From Hyparrhenia diplandra (Eukaryota; Streptophyta; Magnoliopsida; Poales; Poaceae): a stretch of 64,000 bases of DNA. Below are positions 46,101 to 56,885 of this stretch, one piece after another. The stretch spans positions 1 through 64,000 of the forward strand of contig JADLZK010002802.1 of the NCBI GenBank assembly GCA_015847255.1. The letters run 5' to 3'. Both the position numbers and the translations under genes were made by a program. The number at the start of each line of letters is the position of its first letter. Position 1 is the stretch's first letter. The notes under the pieces were generated by a model that did no database searches, was not told the DNA's origin, and worked only from the letters and a program-made list of their open reading frames with translations.

Positions 46101-46749
46101 GGAGTTAAATGACGCCCGACTTGGATAAGAAGGACTATTACGGCATAGTCGAAGAAATATATGAGCTCAACCGGGGGTCCTAAAGAGCTCAAGCTAGTGG
46201 TATTCAAATGCCATTGGTTCGATCGATGACACGAAAGTAGACCCTACGATTGGGCAAGTCGAAATTCGATATGATTCCGTATATGGAGGAGAGGATGTCT
46301 ATATTGTGGCTAATATACACGCCACACAAGTTTATTACCTCCCATGGGCGTGCTAAAAAACACGAGGACCTTGCGGGTTGGTACCTTGTGCGGCGGTATC
46401 GCCGCCGGTAAAGCGCTGTTCGAACGATGATGATTATATTACAACCTTGACCCAAACACGAAGAGTTCTATCAACTTTGAGGGGCTAGAAGGACGTTTGG
46501 AGATAGACATTCTTTCGCCGATGGGCATGGAAGTAGACAACGCCATCGATGAGGACGATGGTGATGAGGTGCGTAATGCTAAGGACTTGCAAATTCTTGA
46601 GCGATGGGCGATGGTGCGAAGAAGGAGTTGTGGAGGGCGATGCACATGCCGAGGGCGATACTGATGATGAGGATGGTGACATTGATGATTACAATAGTGA
46701 TAGTGATAGTGATGACTACATGCCGACTTTAGGCATCGGGGGGAGATAA
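43119..46749 (+). pseudogene. CACTA transposase (TNP2 type, with DUF4218 and DUF4216)
   Basis: Reading across several frames the domain order of plant En/Spm transposases is kept. The transposase-associated domain (CPC and KHIYNNGFIPNYSIWIFHGE) is at about 43,310-43,440. The TNP2 core follows: LYMTEESAKTNDM at 43,980-44,020, HPSDGDAWKHFD at 44,060-44,100, LYSMHDFSAYGIFGRMVC at 44,410-44,465 and PHNIDVMHTKK at 44,797-44,830. DUF4218 (IVKVLSFFFRQLCVKELSRD, LEMIFPPAS) is at about 45,130-45,500. DUF4216-like sequence is at about 46,200-46,350. The frame ends with an acidic DEDGDIDDYNSDSDSDDY tail and TAA at 46,747-46,749. At least six frame changes make it non-functional. It would catalyse excision and insertion of CACTA elements. 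Confidence 0.85.
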
Positions 46750-46860
46750 TTTCTAAATCATGTAATACTATTTTGTTATTATTGTTACCTTTCAATTATG
46801 TTTCGTTCATTTTGCAATACTAATTGGTTTACTCTTTGTCTTTGCGGGGGACTCGACAAA

Positions 46861-49800
46861 ATGCCAGCGGAAGGCGGCAACGTCATTGGGGGTCCGGATC
46901 CCTCACGTGAGGCCCCTCCCACCCTCTCCCAACACCGACGAGGAGGAGGCCCACGAGCAGCACGACGGTGGGACGCCGAGGCGCGCCGACGTCGCCCGGC
47001 CCACGAGGAGGCTTGAGTTTGTGTCTTCGCCGAGCCCGGTAGGGGCCGCCGTCGGGCCAGCCGGGGCCGTCGTCGGGCCACACCTCTTCGGACTCGGACT
47101 CCGGTGCCGAAGAGACACTGTCGAGACGTCTTCCTCGAGTGCCGCCAAGGTCTACTAAAGACGGGGCCTCGTCCCTCCCCCAGGGGGACGATCCCTTTTC
47201 CCCGCCGCTTTCGGTGATTCGACCCCACGGTGACAAGTAAGTAGCCATTGATATTTTCACTACTTGTTCATATGACATGTTGAAAATCGAACTTCAGACT
47301 AACAATTCGTCTTAATGGCTCGTGCAGTAACTGGAAGATTATAAGTGGAGGGGGCAGTTCGCGCCATATCAATGGCATCCAGAGCCTCCTAATTAAAGAG
47401 AACCACCCTGGCCTGGTGACCGTCGGGGGGCGTGAGGGAGCCGCCCTATACGTGGGATCGCGGCGCTGGCGTGGAGGAGGGCGCCCTTGCGGGAAGATCA
47501 AGGCGGACTTCCGGGTGAGTCTCGTATGCGGGATTACTTCACGTTGTTTAAATACTATGTTTTTTAAATAATAGAATGATACATGTTGTCCGTATGCGAG
47601 AACTACTTCACGCGCGAGGCGGGGGCAAGAGGCGGTGGCCGCTAGAGTGCGGGACGAGGGTCCGCCGAGACCGACTCAAGGACCTGTACCACGAGGCACG
47701 TGTCCAAGTGCATCATCTCCTTCAATGCTGACGTGCTTGGCAAGGTGGTGAGGAAGAATGAAGCAAGGGAGATGATGCTCCAGAGGGAGACCGACCTCAC
47801 TAGGGACCAGTACATCCAGGTTCGTAGAACGCATTTATTCTGATTCCTTCAATGGAAAATAAGCAGGCTTCCATTCATCCTCTGCTATGTCATGCAGATG
47901 TGTCCGGAGTGGTGCGGCAAGTACAAGGACTGCTGAGAGGCCATTGTGGACAAGTGGCTCTTGGACGAGACGTACAAGACCAAGAGACTTCGTCGGAGAT
48001 GTCGCTTGGAGATGGAAGGGAAGCCACACCACCAAGGGAGCGTGCCCCTCCCAGTGTATATGGATAGATGGGTACGATTCTGTTGATTTTTTTATTCAAA
48101 CGCTCAAATCTCTTCACTTCTAACCATCTCTCGTGTTCTCCTCGCAGTCCGCTCACTACAACAGCAACCCCTGTTTGCCAACACATGGGTTGCAACGGAA
48201 GTAGCAACCGTAGCTAATGGGCCGGCTACCCAATAGAATGCTTAGTCGGCCTGCCTGCTCGCTTCCTTTTTATATATTATTTATATTAATTGTAATCCCG
48301 TACCTCCTCAGCCCCACTCCCCCACCAATTCCTCCGCATTCGCACGGCCTTGCGTAGTCAGTTTTCCCTAGTCGCGGCGCAGTTGCAGGAATCGTGCTGC
48401 GGCGCCAGATGTGATCCCCTCTGCTGTGATGGATCACTGGCTCCGTGATCTAGTGGAGTTCTAGCTGGAATGCTTGCTTCCTGAACAGCAGAATCGGGCT
48501 GCCGAGCCGTTCCTCTGTGGTGTGACTCGCCGGCATTGGCGGTCGAGTTGAGACCACCCGCGCCCGGTGCAGAGCCACGAGGCCCTCGACATCCGGTACC
48601 CGTGCCGCCGCGCGCGTCATCGAGCGGCCACAGAGGGCGGTAAGGGCCAGGCTGCGACGGCTTAGGTGCTCGAAGTCCAGGACGCAGATGAGCCTCGTCG
48701 CCGCCGGTAGCTGCCGAGGAAGACCGACCGCTCCCGGCTCCCCGCACCACCACGGTGGAACTCCCCACAGGCCCGCCCCAGCGATATGACCGCAATAGCG
48801 TGTGAGCCTGCCCGTGTCCATGGGGTAGGAGCCAGGAGCAGTCTCGAGCAGATCCCCATCCGACTGGTATTTTTCACCTGTTGCTTTTTGAGCTCTAAAG
48901 TCCTATACATTCAATTATTCAATTGGATAGCCATGTCAGTTTGTTTGATCCGTCAATTTTTTTTCTCAAATGTCTATTCAATTCCATAGTTGATTGGGGA
49001 TTTGAGGTTAAGTTTACAGGTGTTGACTGAAATCGATATACTATGGATTACGACAGGGGTGTTCGTCTAAATAAATGCATATCTGTCATTATCAATTTCT
49101 ATGGTGGCGAAATTATTGATTACACGAATATGGAGTTATTATCTTGTTCTAATCAAACAGGGTGTTATTTGCTCTAACTAGATTATTTCTTCAGTTACTA
49201 ATTACCAGGTAGGCGGAAATTCAATTATCATGACTGACGGATGTCCATATTTCTGCTATCTATTCTTAAACTTCCTAACTTTTTTTTTGTGAACTGATTT
49301 ATGACTTTATTTTCTGATATCCATTCAGGTGGAAAGTGTGCAGCTATGCACATCTCAATTTTCTGTGCTACTAAATCGTTTCAGTTTCAGTTCAGTGTGT
49401 ATGCGGCTATGTTGTCTCTCTTGCAGGTCAGCCGGGCTTAGCAGTCTTTTTAGTTCATTACAAACACCGCTAGCTGACTTCATTTCTGCTAGTTGTTTCT
49501 GAATTGACATTTTTCTCATCTCAGTCTTTTTCAGCAGCTTGTGTCCGTCTGTTCATTCTATCTGTACATTAGTGACAACCATTAGTCCATGCCTTCGCTG
49601 GTTTTCGGATAGCAGCAGCAGCAGCACTTTTACAAGGTAAGCAGGTAAGCTCCCTGTTGTTCCTATGTTGCAATAGTGTTCTATTATTTGCTTGCACATC
49701 AAGATAATTTGCACTTGTTCCTTTTTGTCCTGTTGTTAAGTACAAGTCATGTGCAAATTAGACTTTACTTGCATAAGTGGCACTGATTCAATGAAATAAT

Positions 49801-51679
49801 GAACATGGATATTATTACAGATGTCATTGCATGAACTGTCCAGTCAATAATATGTTGTCCAGTCAATAATATGTTAGACAGTATGCATTGATCTGCTCAT
49901 TAAGATTCTGCAACACGTTCTTTCCTACAAAATTTTAGAGAAGCAACTCCAAAATTTTGATAATTTACTCTCTCCTCAATTTATTGCTCATTATGTTTGT
50001 TTTTCTTATTCAAGGTCAGTCTTCAGATGAGTAAAGTTGGTTAAGTTTTCGCCAACAAGAGTTTTATGTGAAGATTATGCTAGACAAGATTGGAGCTTTA
50101 TATTTTAGTTTAGATCATGAAATTGTTTGATAGAAACAAGACTGGAGCCTTTTCTTTGTATTGACAAGATTGCTTGTCAAAGCACAAATCTTTGTATGGA
50201 TGGTACTCATTGTAATGCAACAATTTGATTTTTAATATATCGCTAAGCATTGTTATTTCTGATGTGTGAGATGGTCTCTAATTTCCAATATTTAATTTGT
50301 TCAACGATATTTTATTCCTATGTACGCATATAAACGTTGCAGCAATCCAAATCTTTCGTTGCTAGGACATGTATAAGTCATCGGTTCACGATTGGTACAA
50401 ACACATATATGTGTTGCTACAGCCCACTAATATCCATTGTAAAGTAGCAATGGTTATTTGTAGGTATTACCAACGCATATGTAAGTGTTGCAACAGACCC
50501 TTGCAACGCCACTTTAAGCAACACATAATAAATGCGTTGGTATAGACTCCACAAACACATATATGGACTTTTAACAACGCATGTATGCGTTGCAAAAGGG
50601 GTGTCATTTTGTAGTGGCCGATGAAGGCCAGCACATCAGCGACGCGGGGTTTGCCTTGACTCAGCGGCAGAGCGACCGACCGACCAACGCCTACGACCCG
50701 GCGAAGGGGCCCTGAGGCGTACACCAACGCCAGCGTCTACCCCAAGCTTACCCAAGACTTACCCGAGGCGGCAAAGCGGCGCTATGGGGGCGACTTCGAT
50801 CCAGCCACCGCGCCCTAGACACGCACTGGTGATGAGGTTGGGAGGAGGGGAGCGGCAAAGACGGCGATCTTGGATGGCCAACGGCGCGATCAACCCGTCC
50901 CTCACGTTCCTGCCGAGCGAGATTCGCTCAAGGAGCACGACCTCCACCGACATCCCCATAGCACCTCGGCAGTGAGCTCCACGTAGATGATGCGGGAGTT
51001 TCGGGTAATTTCAGTTTCATTCGCCGTTCACTTCGGTTTTACACATGTCCGCTGCCTATGCATTGTTTCAACATTACGGGTGTAATATTGCAGGCCGGAT
51101 GGCAGATTTGGAGTCCAAGCAGGGCGGCCCAGCGGCAGAGTTTGAGGCCAGCGGCGGCCCGAGGCAGAGGCCCATCGGGTGGGAGTTGGAGGCAATCCGG
51201 CAATACTCGGGCGCCCGGTACCGCGGGGCGTGGCAAGCTACTTCCAGGGGCCTCCAAATCCCGGGTGTGACCCTGCCTCCGTTGCCTAGCTCGGCTGTTC
51301 GCTCCACCCCGTTTCCGTTCCTCCTCCCGGGGACTCCGGTGAGTATACGTTGTTGTTTATTTCTTTGGCTTGTGTGGCTCACGAGGTACTAATGAGATCG
51401 CCTCTCCTTTATGCAGCCATCGGTCACGGGGTTCGAACCCGACTCCTCCAGGTGGCTCTTCTCCACCCCATCTGCCGGTTGGCCCGACTCCACGGTACAC
51501 GTGGCCGGTGGCATTCCTCCTCCGCACGCAGCAGCGGCCACACTACGGGCTTCCACACGTCCCTCCTACACACCACGCGTGGGCGTTCCAATCGGCGCCG
51601 CAAAGCATGGGTGGTATCCGGGGCAAGGTGAGGGCCCCTCACACTCTTCGCAGCGGGGAGGCCACGGGTTGGGGTAGTG
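46861..51679 (+). pseudogene. CACTA TNPA-like gene, interrupted by a nested CACTA
   Basis: It starts near ATG 46,861 with a Pro/Arg/acidic-rich N-terminus. Exon-like segments with plausible splice signals follow. 47,329-47,515 encodes WKIISGGGSSRHINGIQSLL. 47,580-47,819 encodes FNADVLGKVVRKNEAREMM. 47,899-48,073 encodes the EWCGKYKDC...WLLDETYKTKR and KPHHQGSVPLPVYMDRW block of the plant Ptta/En/Spm domain. The next exon begins at 48,148, is cut after 6 bp by the nested element, and resumes at 50,617 with DEGQHISDAGFALTQRQSD and EAYTNASVYPKL. 51,100-51,679 holds the C-terminal part. There are several frameshifts. TNPA-type proteins bind the subterminal motifs. Confidence 0.65.
48154..50616. 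mobile_element. Nested non-autonomous CACTA element (2463 bp)
   Basis: Ends are CACTACAACAGCAACCCC and, on the reverse strand, CACTACAAAATGACACCCC. Flanking trinucleotides are GCT and GCC (two of three match). Subterminal motifs are of the CAACGCATATATGCGTTGC type (50,460-50,600 and 48,173-48,215), unlike those of the host CACTA, so it belongs to another family. The interior has no transposase; a GC-rich block at 48,300-48,830 followed by AT-rich sequence looks like a captured 5' exon and intron, family unknown. Confidence 0.85.
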
Positions 51680-51727
51680 AAGTTGAGTTGGTGGTGATTA
51701 GGTTCGACACTGTTAATTTGTGATGGA

Positions 51728-51945
51728 TTTCTTTTAGATGTTGGATATGTTGCAATTTGTGATGGATCTCGTTTCCATGTTGGACATGTTAGATTACGTT
51801 TGGTTGTTGGACATGTTGGATTTCGTTTGGATGTTGGACTATATGTGTGAATTTGTAATATATGTGGATTATATATGTGAATTTGTGAGATATGTGGATT
51901 ATATATGTGAATTGGTGATATATGTGGTTTATGTGTATATATGAA
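51728..51945 (+). repeat. Degenerate TTGGATATGTTG / TATATGTGAATTTGTGA tandem repeats
   Basis: Two neighbouring degenerate arrays, one with a GTTGGA(C/T)ATGTTGGA core and one with a unit of about 30 bp containing TATGTGGATTATATATGTG. They lie just past the TNPA coding region and probably form its 3' UTR. Confidence 0.7.
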
Positions 51946-51989
51946 TGCTTATGGTATATGTATATGTTGATTTGCAGCAACAATAAACT

Positions 51990-52492
51990 GAAACAACAAA
52001 AAAAACTCCGGCTTTGCCGAGTGCGGACTTTCGGCAAAGCCGGGTACCCCGCAACAAAGCGGCGGGTTTGCCGTGCGAGAGGTGGCACTCGGCAAAATGA
52101 CCATAACTTTGCCGAGTGCCAAACGTCGGGCACTCGGCAAAGTTTATTTATTTTTTTTTGTAAAAAATAGTTTGCGAGTTCGACATTTGGCACTCGGCAA
52201 AGTTTTTAAATATTCAAATCTTTGCCGAGTGCCCGACGTTTGGCACTTGGCAAAGAGGCGTCATATGTAACGTTCGACGTTGCTTTTCGCCGCCGGTGAC
52301 ATGACATGGCTTTCGGCGACGCCTTTGCCAAGTGCCCGACATTTGGCACTTTCGGCAAAGAATGGTTTCTTGAGTCATTCTTTGCGAGTGCGCCGCTTCG
52401 CCGAGTTTGGCACTCGGCAAAGGCTTCGCCGAGTGCGTACAAGCCTTTGCCGGTGTGCTCCGCACTCGGCAAAGCAGCCGATTCTCGTAGTG
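51990..52492. repeat. CACTA right subterminal repeats
   Basis: More than a dozen direct and inverted TTTGCCGAGTGC-type motifs ending in the terminal inverted repeat at 52,492. Confidence 0.88.
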
Positions 52493-52534
52493 ATACCAAT
52501 ATTTGGCCGGGATTTTTTTTTTGACAAAAACATG

Positions 52535-52930
52535 AATTATATTAGCAGCATGATGCTGCGTAAACCTTGATCAGAGGCAGGGAAATGTTTTGCAGTGCGC
52601 CAGAAAGCGGGCACTGTGTACAATGGCCCTGGAAAGAGCAGCCATAATTACAATGCTCAGACGTTGTTACTACTTGTGCAAAGGCCTGCCTAGCTAAGAT
52701 ATGTGTTGTGTTATTTAGAGTTCTATTAATCTTCGTGAGCTCGCCATTCCTGGAGGTGATGATTTTGTCGAAGACCTGTTTGTAAGGCTTCATCCTCCAA
52801 TCTGGTGGGTCCTTGTGATCCGAGGAGTGCATGAATTTCACCAATTAATTGTTCGCAGTCCGAGAGGTAGGTGACTCCTATGAAGTTGAGGCCACATCTG
52901 CTTTGGCAGAAGCCACCGATAAGGCGACTG
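52535..52930 (-). pseudogene. RNase H-like (RVT_3) fragment of a plant retroelement
   Basis: The minus frame 52,844-52,542 contains KFMHSSDHKDPPDWRMKPYK, then NRTLNNTTHILARQAF and a Cys-rich CTQCPLSGALQNI tail. This is the C-terminal layout of the RNase H-like domain of plant non-LTR elements. Just upstream, in another frame, TYLSDCEQL supplies the preceding strand with its Asp. It is broken by a frameshift and truncated; the reverse transcriptase is absent. Confidence 0.65.
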
Positions 52931-53103
52931 CTTCCGGCATGATGACTGAGTGAGCTTGATGGAGCAGCGCCTTTATGTAAATAGTCTGCGCTGCTTTGAC
53001 CTACGTATTGAGAAAGAAGCCACCGATAAGGCGACTGCTTCCGGCATGATGACTGAGTGAGCTTGATGGAGCAGCGCCTTTATGTAAATAGTCTGCGCTG
53101 CTC
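52910..53103. repeat. 107-bp tandem duplication
   Basis: The block agccaccgataaggcgactg...gtctgcgctgct occurs at 52,911-52,995 and again at 53,018-53,103, separated by a unique 22-bp spacer. The two copies are identical over about 85 bp, so the event is recent or an assembly artefact. Confidence 0.85.
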
Positions 53104-53367
53104 ATCAGGATTTGTGATTTTGGAGTGGCTAGAAAGTTTGACGATGATGACCACGAGAGAACGGACTCTACTGCGTTGGCTCTAAGCCTCTAAGGTATAA
53201 TTGCCATGCCTCGGGGCCCGCTTGGTATGACACCTAAAACAGCTTCCGCTCCTCGAGCTCGTGCTTCACGGAATCACCATGGCAACACCATCGGGTTGGA
53301 GGACGGCCACCATGGACGCCGTCGGGGGTGGGGAAGGTGTCATAGCTGCCATCTGGATGCAATATAC

Positions 53368-54066
53368 TACACAAATTATTAATTGTGGTGGTTATTTTGG
53401 ATTAACTATGGTGGTTTCAAAAACCGCCACCGAGGGTAAACCCACGGTTAATCGATGGATTAACCGTGGCACTTTTAAATCCACCAATAACCGTCATAGT
53501 TAAATACATAAAGCTCATACCAAACCTTAACGGGCCCGGATCTTGCTGCCGTCATTCGCGAACGCGGTTCTAGAGTTGTTGCTGGTGGAGCAGGCTGCCC
53601 CGCCGGCCGCCACGCCTCGGGCTACCTCACGCTGTCGTGCGCTTGCACCAAACCCGCGTTGCCCAGTGAGAGTGAGGGTGGGAGAAGGGGGAGACAGTGC
53701 ATGCTCGCGCCGCCGCCGACCGCCCCGAGGGAGAGAGGAAAGGAGCCATGGAAGAGGAGGGATGCCCGATGGGATCCAGTGAAGTGAGAGAGGGGTTGGG
53801 AAAGGACAGCGGATGACGGCTGTGGGGAGGGGAATGAGTTAGGGTTTCCACCTCTCTTGGGTTATATATGCCATCCGTCATTATTGGGCTGAATGGACCG
53901 CTCATTGCGAAGTGGGCTGGACATCTGGCCCTCATTATTTTGTGATGATTTTTTAAAAAAACAACACGGTTAATTGATTTAGCGTAGCGGTCTGTGGTAA
54001 ATTTTAAAATACCGTGTGGCGGTTTATAAATAACCGCCACGGTTAATAAAATAAAAATGCTTTGTA
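53368..54066. mobile_element. Small TIR element with ACCGCCACGGTTAA subterminal motifs
   Basis: The ends ACTACACAAATTATTAAT (left) and, reversed, CTACAAAGCATTTTTATT (right) are weak CACTA-like inverted repeats. Next to each, GTGGCGGTT and ACGGTTAA motifs occur several times in both orientations. A GC-rich interior (53,520-53,790) has overlapping frames without a recognised product. It borders the DEFL3 5' flank, whose paralogy with the other units starts at about 54,067. Confidence 0.5.
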
Positions 54067-54390
54067 GAAAATTTGTCTCCTGCTCGATCGCGGCTGTAAA
54101 AAACCAATTAAAAGGCGGCTTGATCATGAAGAGAATCTCCCTGCAGGGCCGCGGCTATCGTCATTTTACCTGGATTATTCTCCAAGTGTTTGCTATGCAG
54201 AAGCACAATAGGATATTCTCCTAGTGTTTGCAGCCGCATGCAGAAGTACATCAACGCTGATCAAGAAAAGCTCTGCACAGCAGTTGGACTATAACTTTTA
54301 GAGTTAATTGCTTTCTCCGGCCCAAATACGATACATCAGCGCTGATCAAGAAAATCTCCGTACTGGTAATTCTTTTTTTGGTTAAGAGAG

Positions 54391-54398
54391 TATATATA
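54391..54398 (+). promoter_or_regulatory. TATA-like box of DEFL3
   Basis: TATATATA sits at the position of TATAAATA in DEFL1 and DEFL2, after the same ggttaagagag block, but 145 bp from the ATG because of extra sequence in between. Confidence 0.45.
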
Positions 54399-54542
54399 TG
54401 CCCACTAGCTCTTCCTAGTCAAGCGATTGCATTGCTAGCAGACATCTCCAAACTAAACTCGACCGTCAACAAATCTGCTCACTCGATCAGTCTTCTTGGT
54501 TCAACGTACTAACTTCCACCAGATGAGACGATCGAAACAATA

Positions 54543-55565
54543 ATGGCACCTTCACGAATGAACCTCTCTGCCGTCCTCCTGCTCATCGTCCTCCTCCTCG
54601 TCATGGCAAAGTGCGCATGATCGAACTACATCCATATGTTGCAAGTGGTGGGGATGTCGATCATTAATTAATTTGTTAATCTTTTTGAAAATACATTTTG
54701 CCGAGGTGGATTGTTTGTCGAGAGTCAACAAAAACACTCAGAATTGTAAAAAAAAAAAAAAAAAACACTCAGCAATGCCCTCTTTGCCGTCTAAATTTTT
54801 CTGTAGTGTTGTTATGTGATGCGCTTTAATTATTAGACATTAATTAATTTGTTGCATAAATTGAATGTGATCCATATGCATATGCATGCAGAGTTGTCGT
54901 CGGCGTCTGCTGCTGGGACACATATATATGATAATGAGGATTGCCCTGCGCACCTGAGCGGCAATTTTTTTTCGAGACCACACCCACCTAAGTTGGCGTG
55001 TTTTTCATTAAACAGAAAGGCCAAAAAAACGGCCGGTAACCAGATACAAGGGGAGACACGAGTAACCCACGGGTTACCCATGAAAACCCCGACACAAACA
55101 AACGGCAAGCAACGAAAGGGGAGGGGTGGGGCGGACCCTCCAACTAACAACCCCGATAGCTGAACCTATTACAATAAAAACCACACAACACCGGGTAGCT
55201 AGCGGCGATCGGAACCACGCAACAATAGCGGCAAAGCATCCGCTAGAAACCGACGGCCAAGCATCCGTCCAAACCAACCTCGGCAAACCAAAGCATCTGC
55301 CGGAAAAGACAGAGCGGCAAAGCATCCGCTAGAAGAACCTCAGCAGCAAAGGATCCGAGCGGCAATTTTAAAGGAGCATGCCGCTAACGACGACGTTTGC
55401 TACCATACGTGCATAATTGAAAGCGGGAACAACGATGACGGCTTTTGTTACTTTTCCAATGCTATTGCCAACCCAAATGCAGCTCCAGTAGCTCTCAGGA
55501 GGCTCTTGCTGCTGCTAGCGCTCCGATATAATCAGGCAATAATCAACACAATGATCAGAAACTAG
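54543..55565 (+). pseudogene. Defensin-like gene DEFL3, disrupted
   Basis: Exon 1 starts at 54,543 (MAPSRMNLSAVLLLIVLLLV...). The splice donor has changed from GTATGT to GTGCGC through a deletion that also removed two codons. Exon 2 starts at 54,892 and is interrupted after the first cysteine by a 388-bp retroposon (54,969-55,356). After it, exon sequence resumes with GACGACGTTTGCTACCATAC and the HTC, GFC and CYC cysteine positions. Reading these needs at least two frame changes, one after GCATGC near 55,381 and one near 55,460. The cysteine order and Ser/Ala tail match DEFL2. The 3' flank is separated by a 4-kb element. It is non-functional. Confidence 0.8.
54969..55356 (-). mobile_element. 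Retroposon (5'-truncated LINE or SINE) in DEFL3 exon 2
   Basis: Flanked by a perfect 13-bp duplication GAGCGGCAATTTT (54,956-54,968 and 55,357-55,369). It starts on the plus strand with a T run, i.e. a poly(A) tail on the minus strand, as for target-primed retroposition. The body contains repeated gcaaagcatccgctagaa-type phrases (55,228-55,336). No tRNA-like promoter was recognised, so a truncated LINE 3' end is the likelier class. Confidence 0.75.
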
Positions 55566-55585
55566 CTGCATGCCTGCCTCAGTAA

Positions 55586-55587
<2 letters not shown>

Positions 55588-55646
<59 letters not shown>
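55588..55646. repeat. TA microsatellite, left flank
   Basis: About 29 TA units directly before the 4-kb element. In DEFL1 the same place has only a short tatata tract. Confidence 0.95.
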
Positions 55647-55648
<2 letters not shown>

Positions 55649-56169
55649 TGCTATCCTACACCTAGGTGTAACATAACTATTCTACACCATGAGCCAACCC
55701 AACCAGCTAATCATCAGACCCACCCGCACCGCTTCGAAACACCCAGCCATATGACGCGCACGCGCGCGCCACCCCTGGACCCTCCCCGCGCGCGCAATTG
55801 CAGTGTGCCTCCCACGCGATTCCACGCAAGGCGCGGCTTCTACCCAGTGCAGACCGTGGTGTTTTTTATGTGGTCCCGGTCACTCCCTCCCACATCAAGT
55901 GAGTGCGGCCCGTCACCAGCTTTTGCTCGGGTGACATGCAGATGCAGCGCATGGACCTGCATGGAGCGAGTGTCCTCCTAATCCCATGTGCTACTAGGCC
56001 AGCGCTAGGCCAATAGTCATGTATTATATGTGCTAATTGCATGCACTCTTTTTTTTTAGTAAGTTACCTCTATTTTAAATGTTAAAAAATAGGCTACAAA
56101 AATACTTTGCCTCTATTTTTGGTAGTTGCCAAGTTTTAGACTTTTTGTCCATGACTTGTTGTACCTTTT

Positions 56170-56885
56170 ATTATCAGCATCTTTAAGTATTTTGTCAGTA
56201 TCCAGCCGATACTATAACTTTTAGTAGTTGCTCATACCTCCTAGTAGTCGCCAGCATCTACCAGTATTTTGTGAGTAATAGTTGTCGGTATCTCGAGTAG
56301 TTTTCATTATCTCCGAGTATTTTGTGAGAATGTCCGAAAGTATCTTGTGAGTAATAGTTGTCGGATATCTCGAGTATTTTTGTCGGTATCTCCGAGTAGT
56401 CGTCGGTATCTCCGAGTATTTTGTGAGTATGTCCGAATAACTTGTCAGTAATAGTTGTCGGTATCTCCAGTATTTTGTAGTATGACCAAGTAGTTGTCGG
56501 TATCTCCGAGTAGTTTTCGTTAGATCTCCGAGTATTTTATGAGTATGTCCGAGTATCTTGTGAGTAATAGTTGTCGATATCGTGAGTATTTTGTCAAGAT
56601 GTCCGAGTAGTTGTCGGTATCTCTCCGAGTAGTTTTAGTATCTCGAAAGTATTTTGTGAGTATGTCCGAGTATCTTGTGAGTAATAGTTGTCACTATCTC
56701 CGCGCATTTTGTTAGTATGTCCGAGTAGTTGTCGGTATCTCCGAGTATTTTGTGAGTATGTCCAAGTATCTTGTTAGTAATAGTTGTCGGTATCTCCGAG
56801 TATTTTGTCAAGATATCCGAATAGTTGTCGGTGTCTCTCGGTAGTTTTCAGTATCTTCTAGTATTTTGTGAGTATGTCCGAAGTT
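56170..56885 (+). repeat. TCTCCGAGTA minisatellite
   Basis: Degenerate higher-order array of the phrases GTCGGTATCTCCGAGTA, TTTTGTGAGTATGTCCGAGT and ATCTTGTGAGTAATAGTT, repeating about every 80-100 bp. No coding potential. Confidence 0.85.

Larger units (their letters stand above)
40985..52492 (+). mobile_element. 11.5-kb CACTA transposon
   Basis: The left end CACTCTGAGAAATCCG and the reverse complement of the right end CACTACGAGAATCGG are related inverted repeats. ATA flanks both sides (40,982-40,984 and 52,493-52,495), the 3-bp duplication of CACTA elements. Both ends are packed with TTTGCCGAGTGC/GCACTCGGCAAA motifs. It carries TNP2-like and TNPA-like genes, both full of frameshifts, so it is decayed. 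Another CACTA is nested at 48,154-50,616. It lies about 600 bp downstream of the JRL gene. Confidence 0.9.

Noticed and set aside
48358..48795. 145-codon minus frame inside the nested CACTA
   Set aside because: GC-rich captured-looking block with overlapping frames; no recognised family. Kept only as possible cargo.
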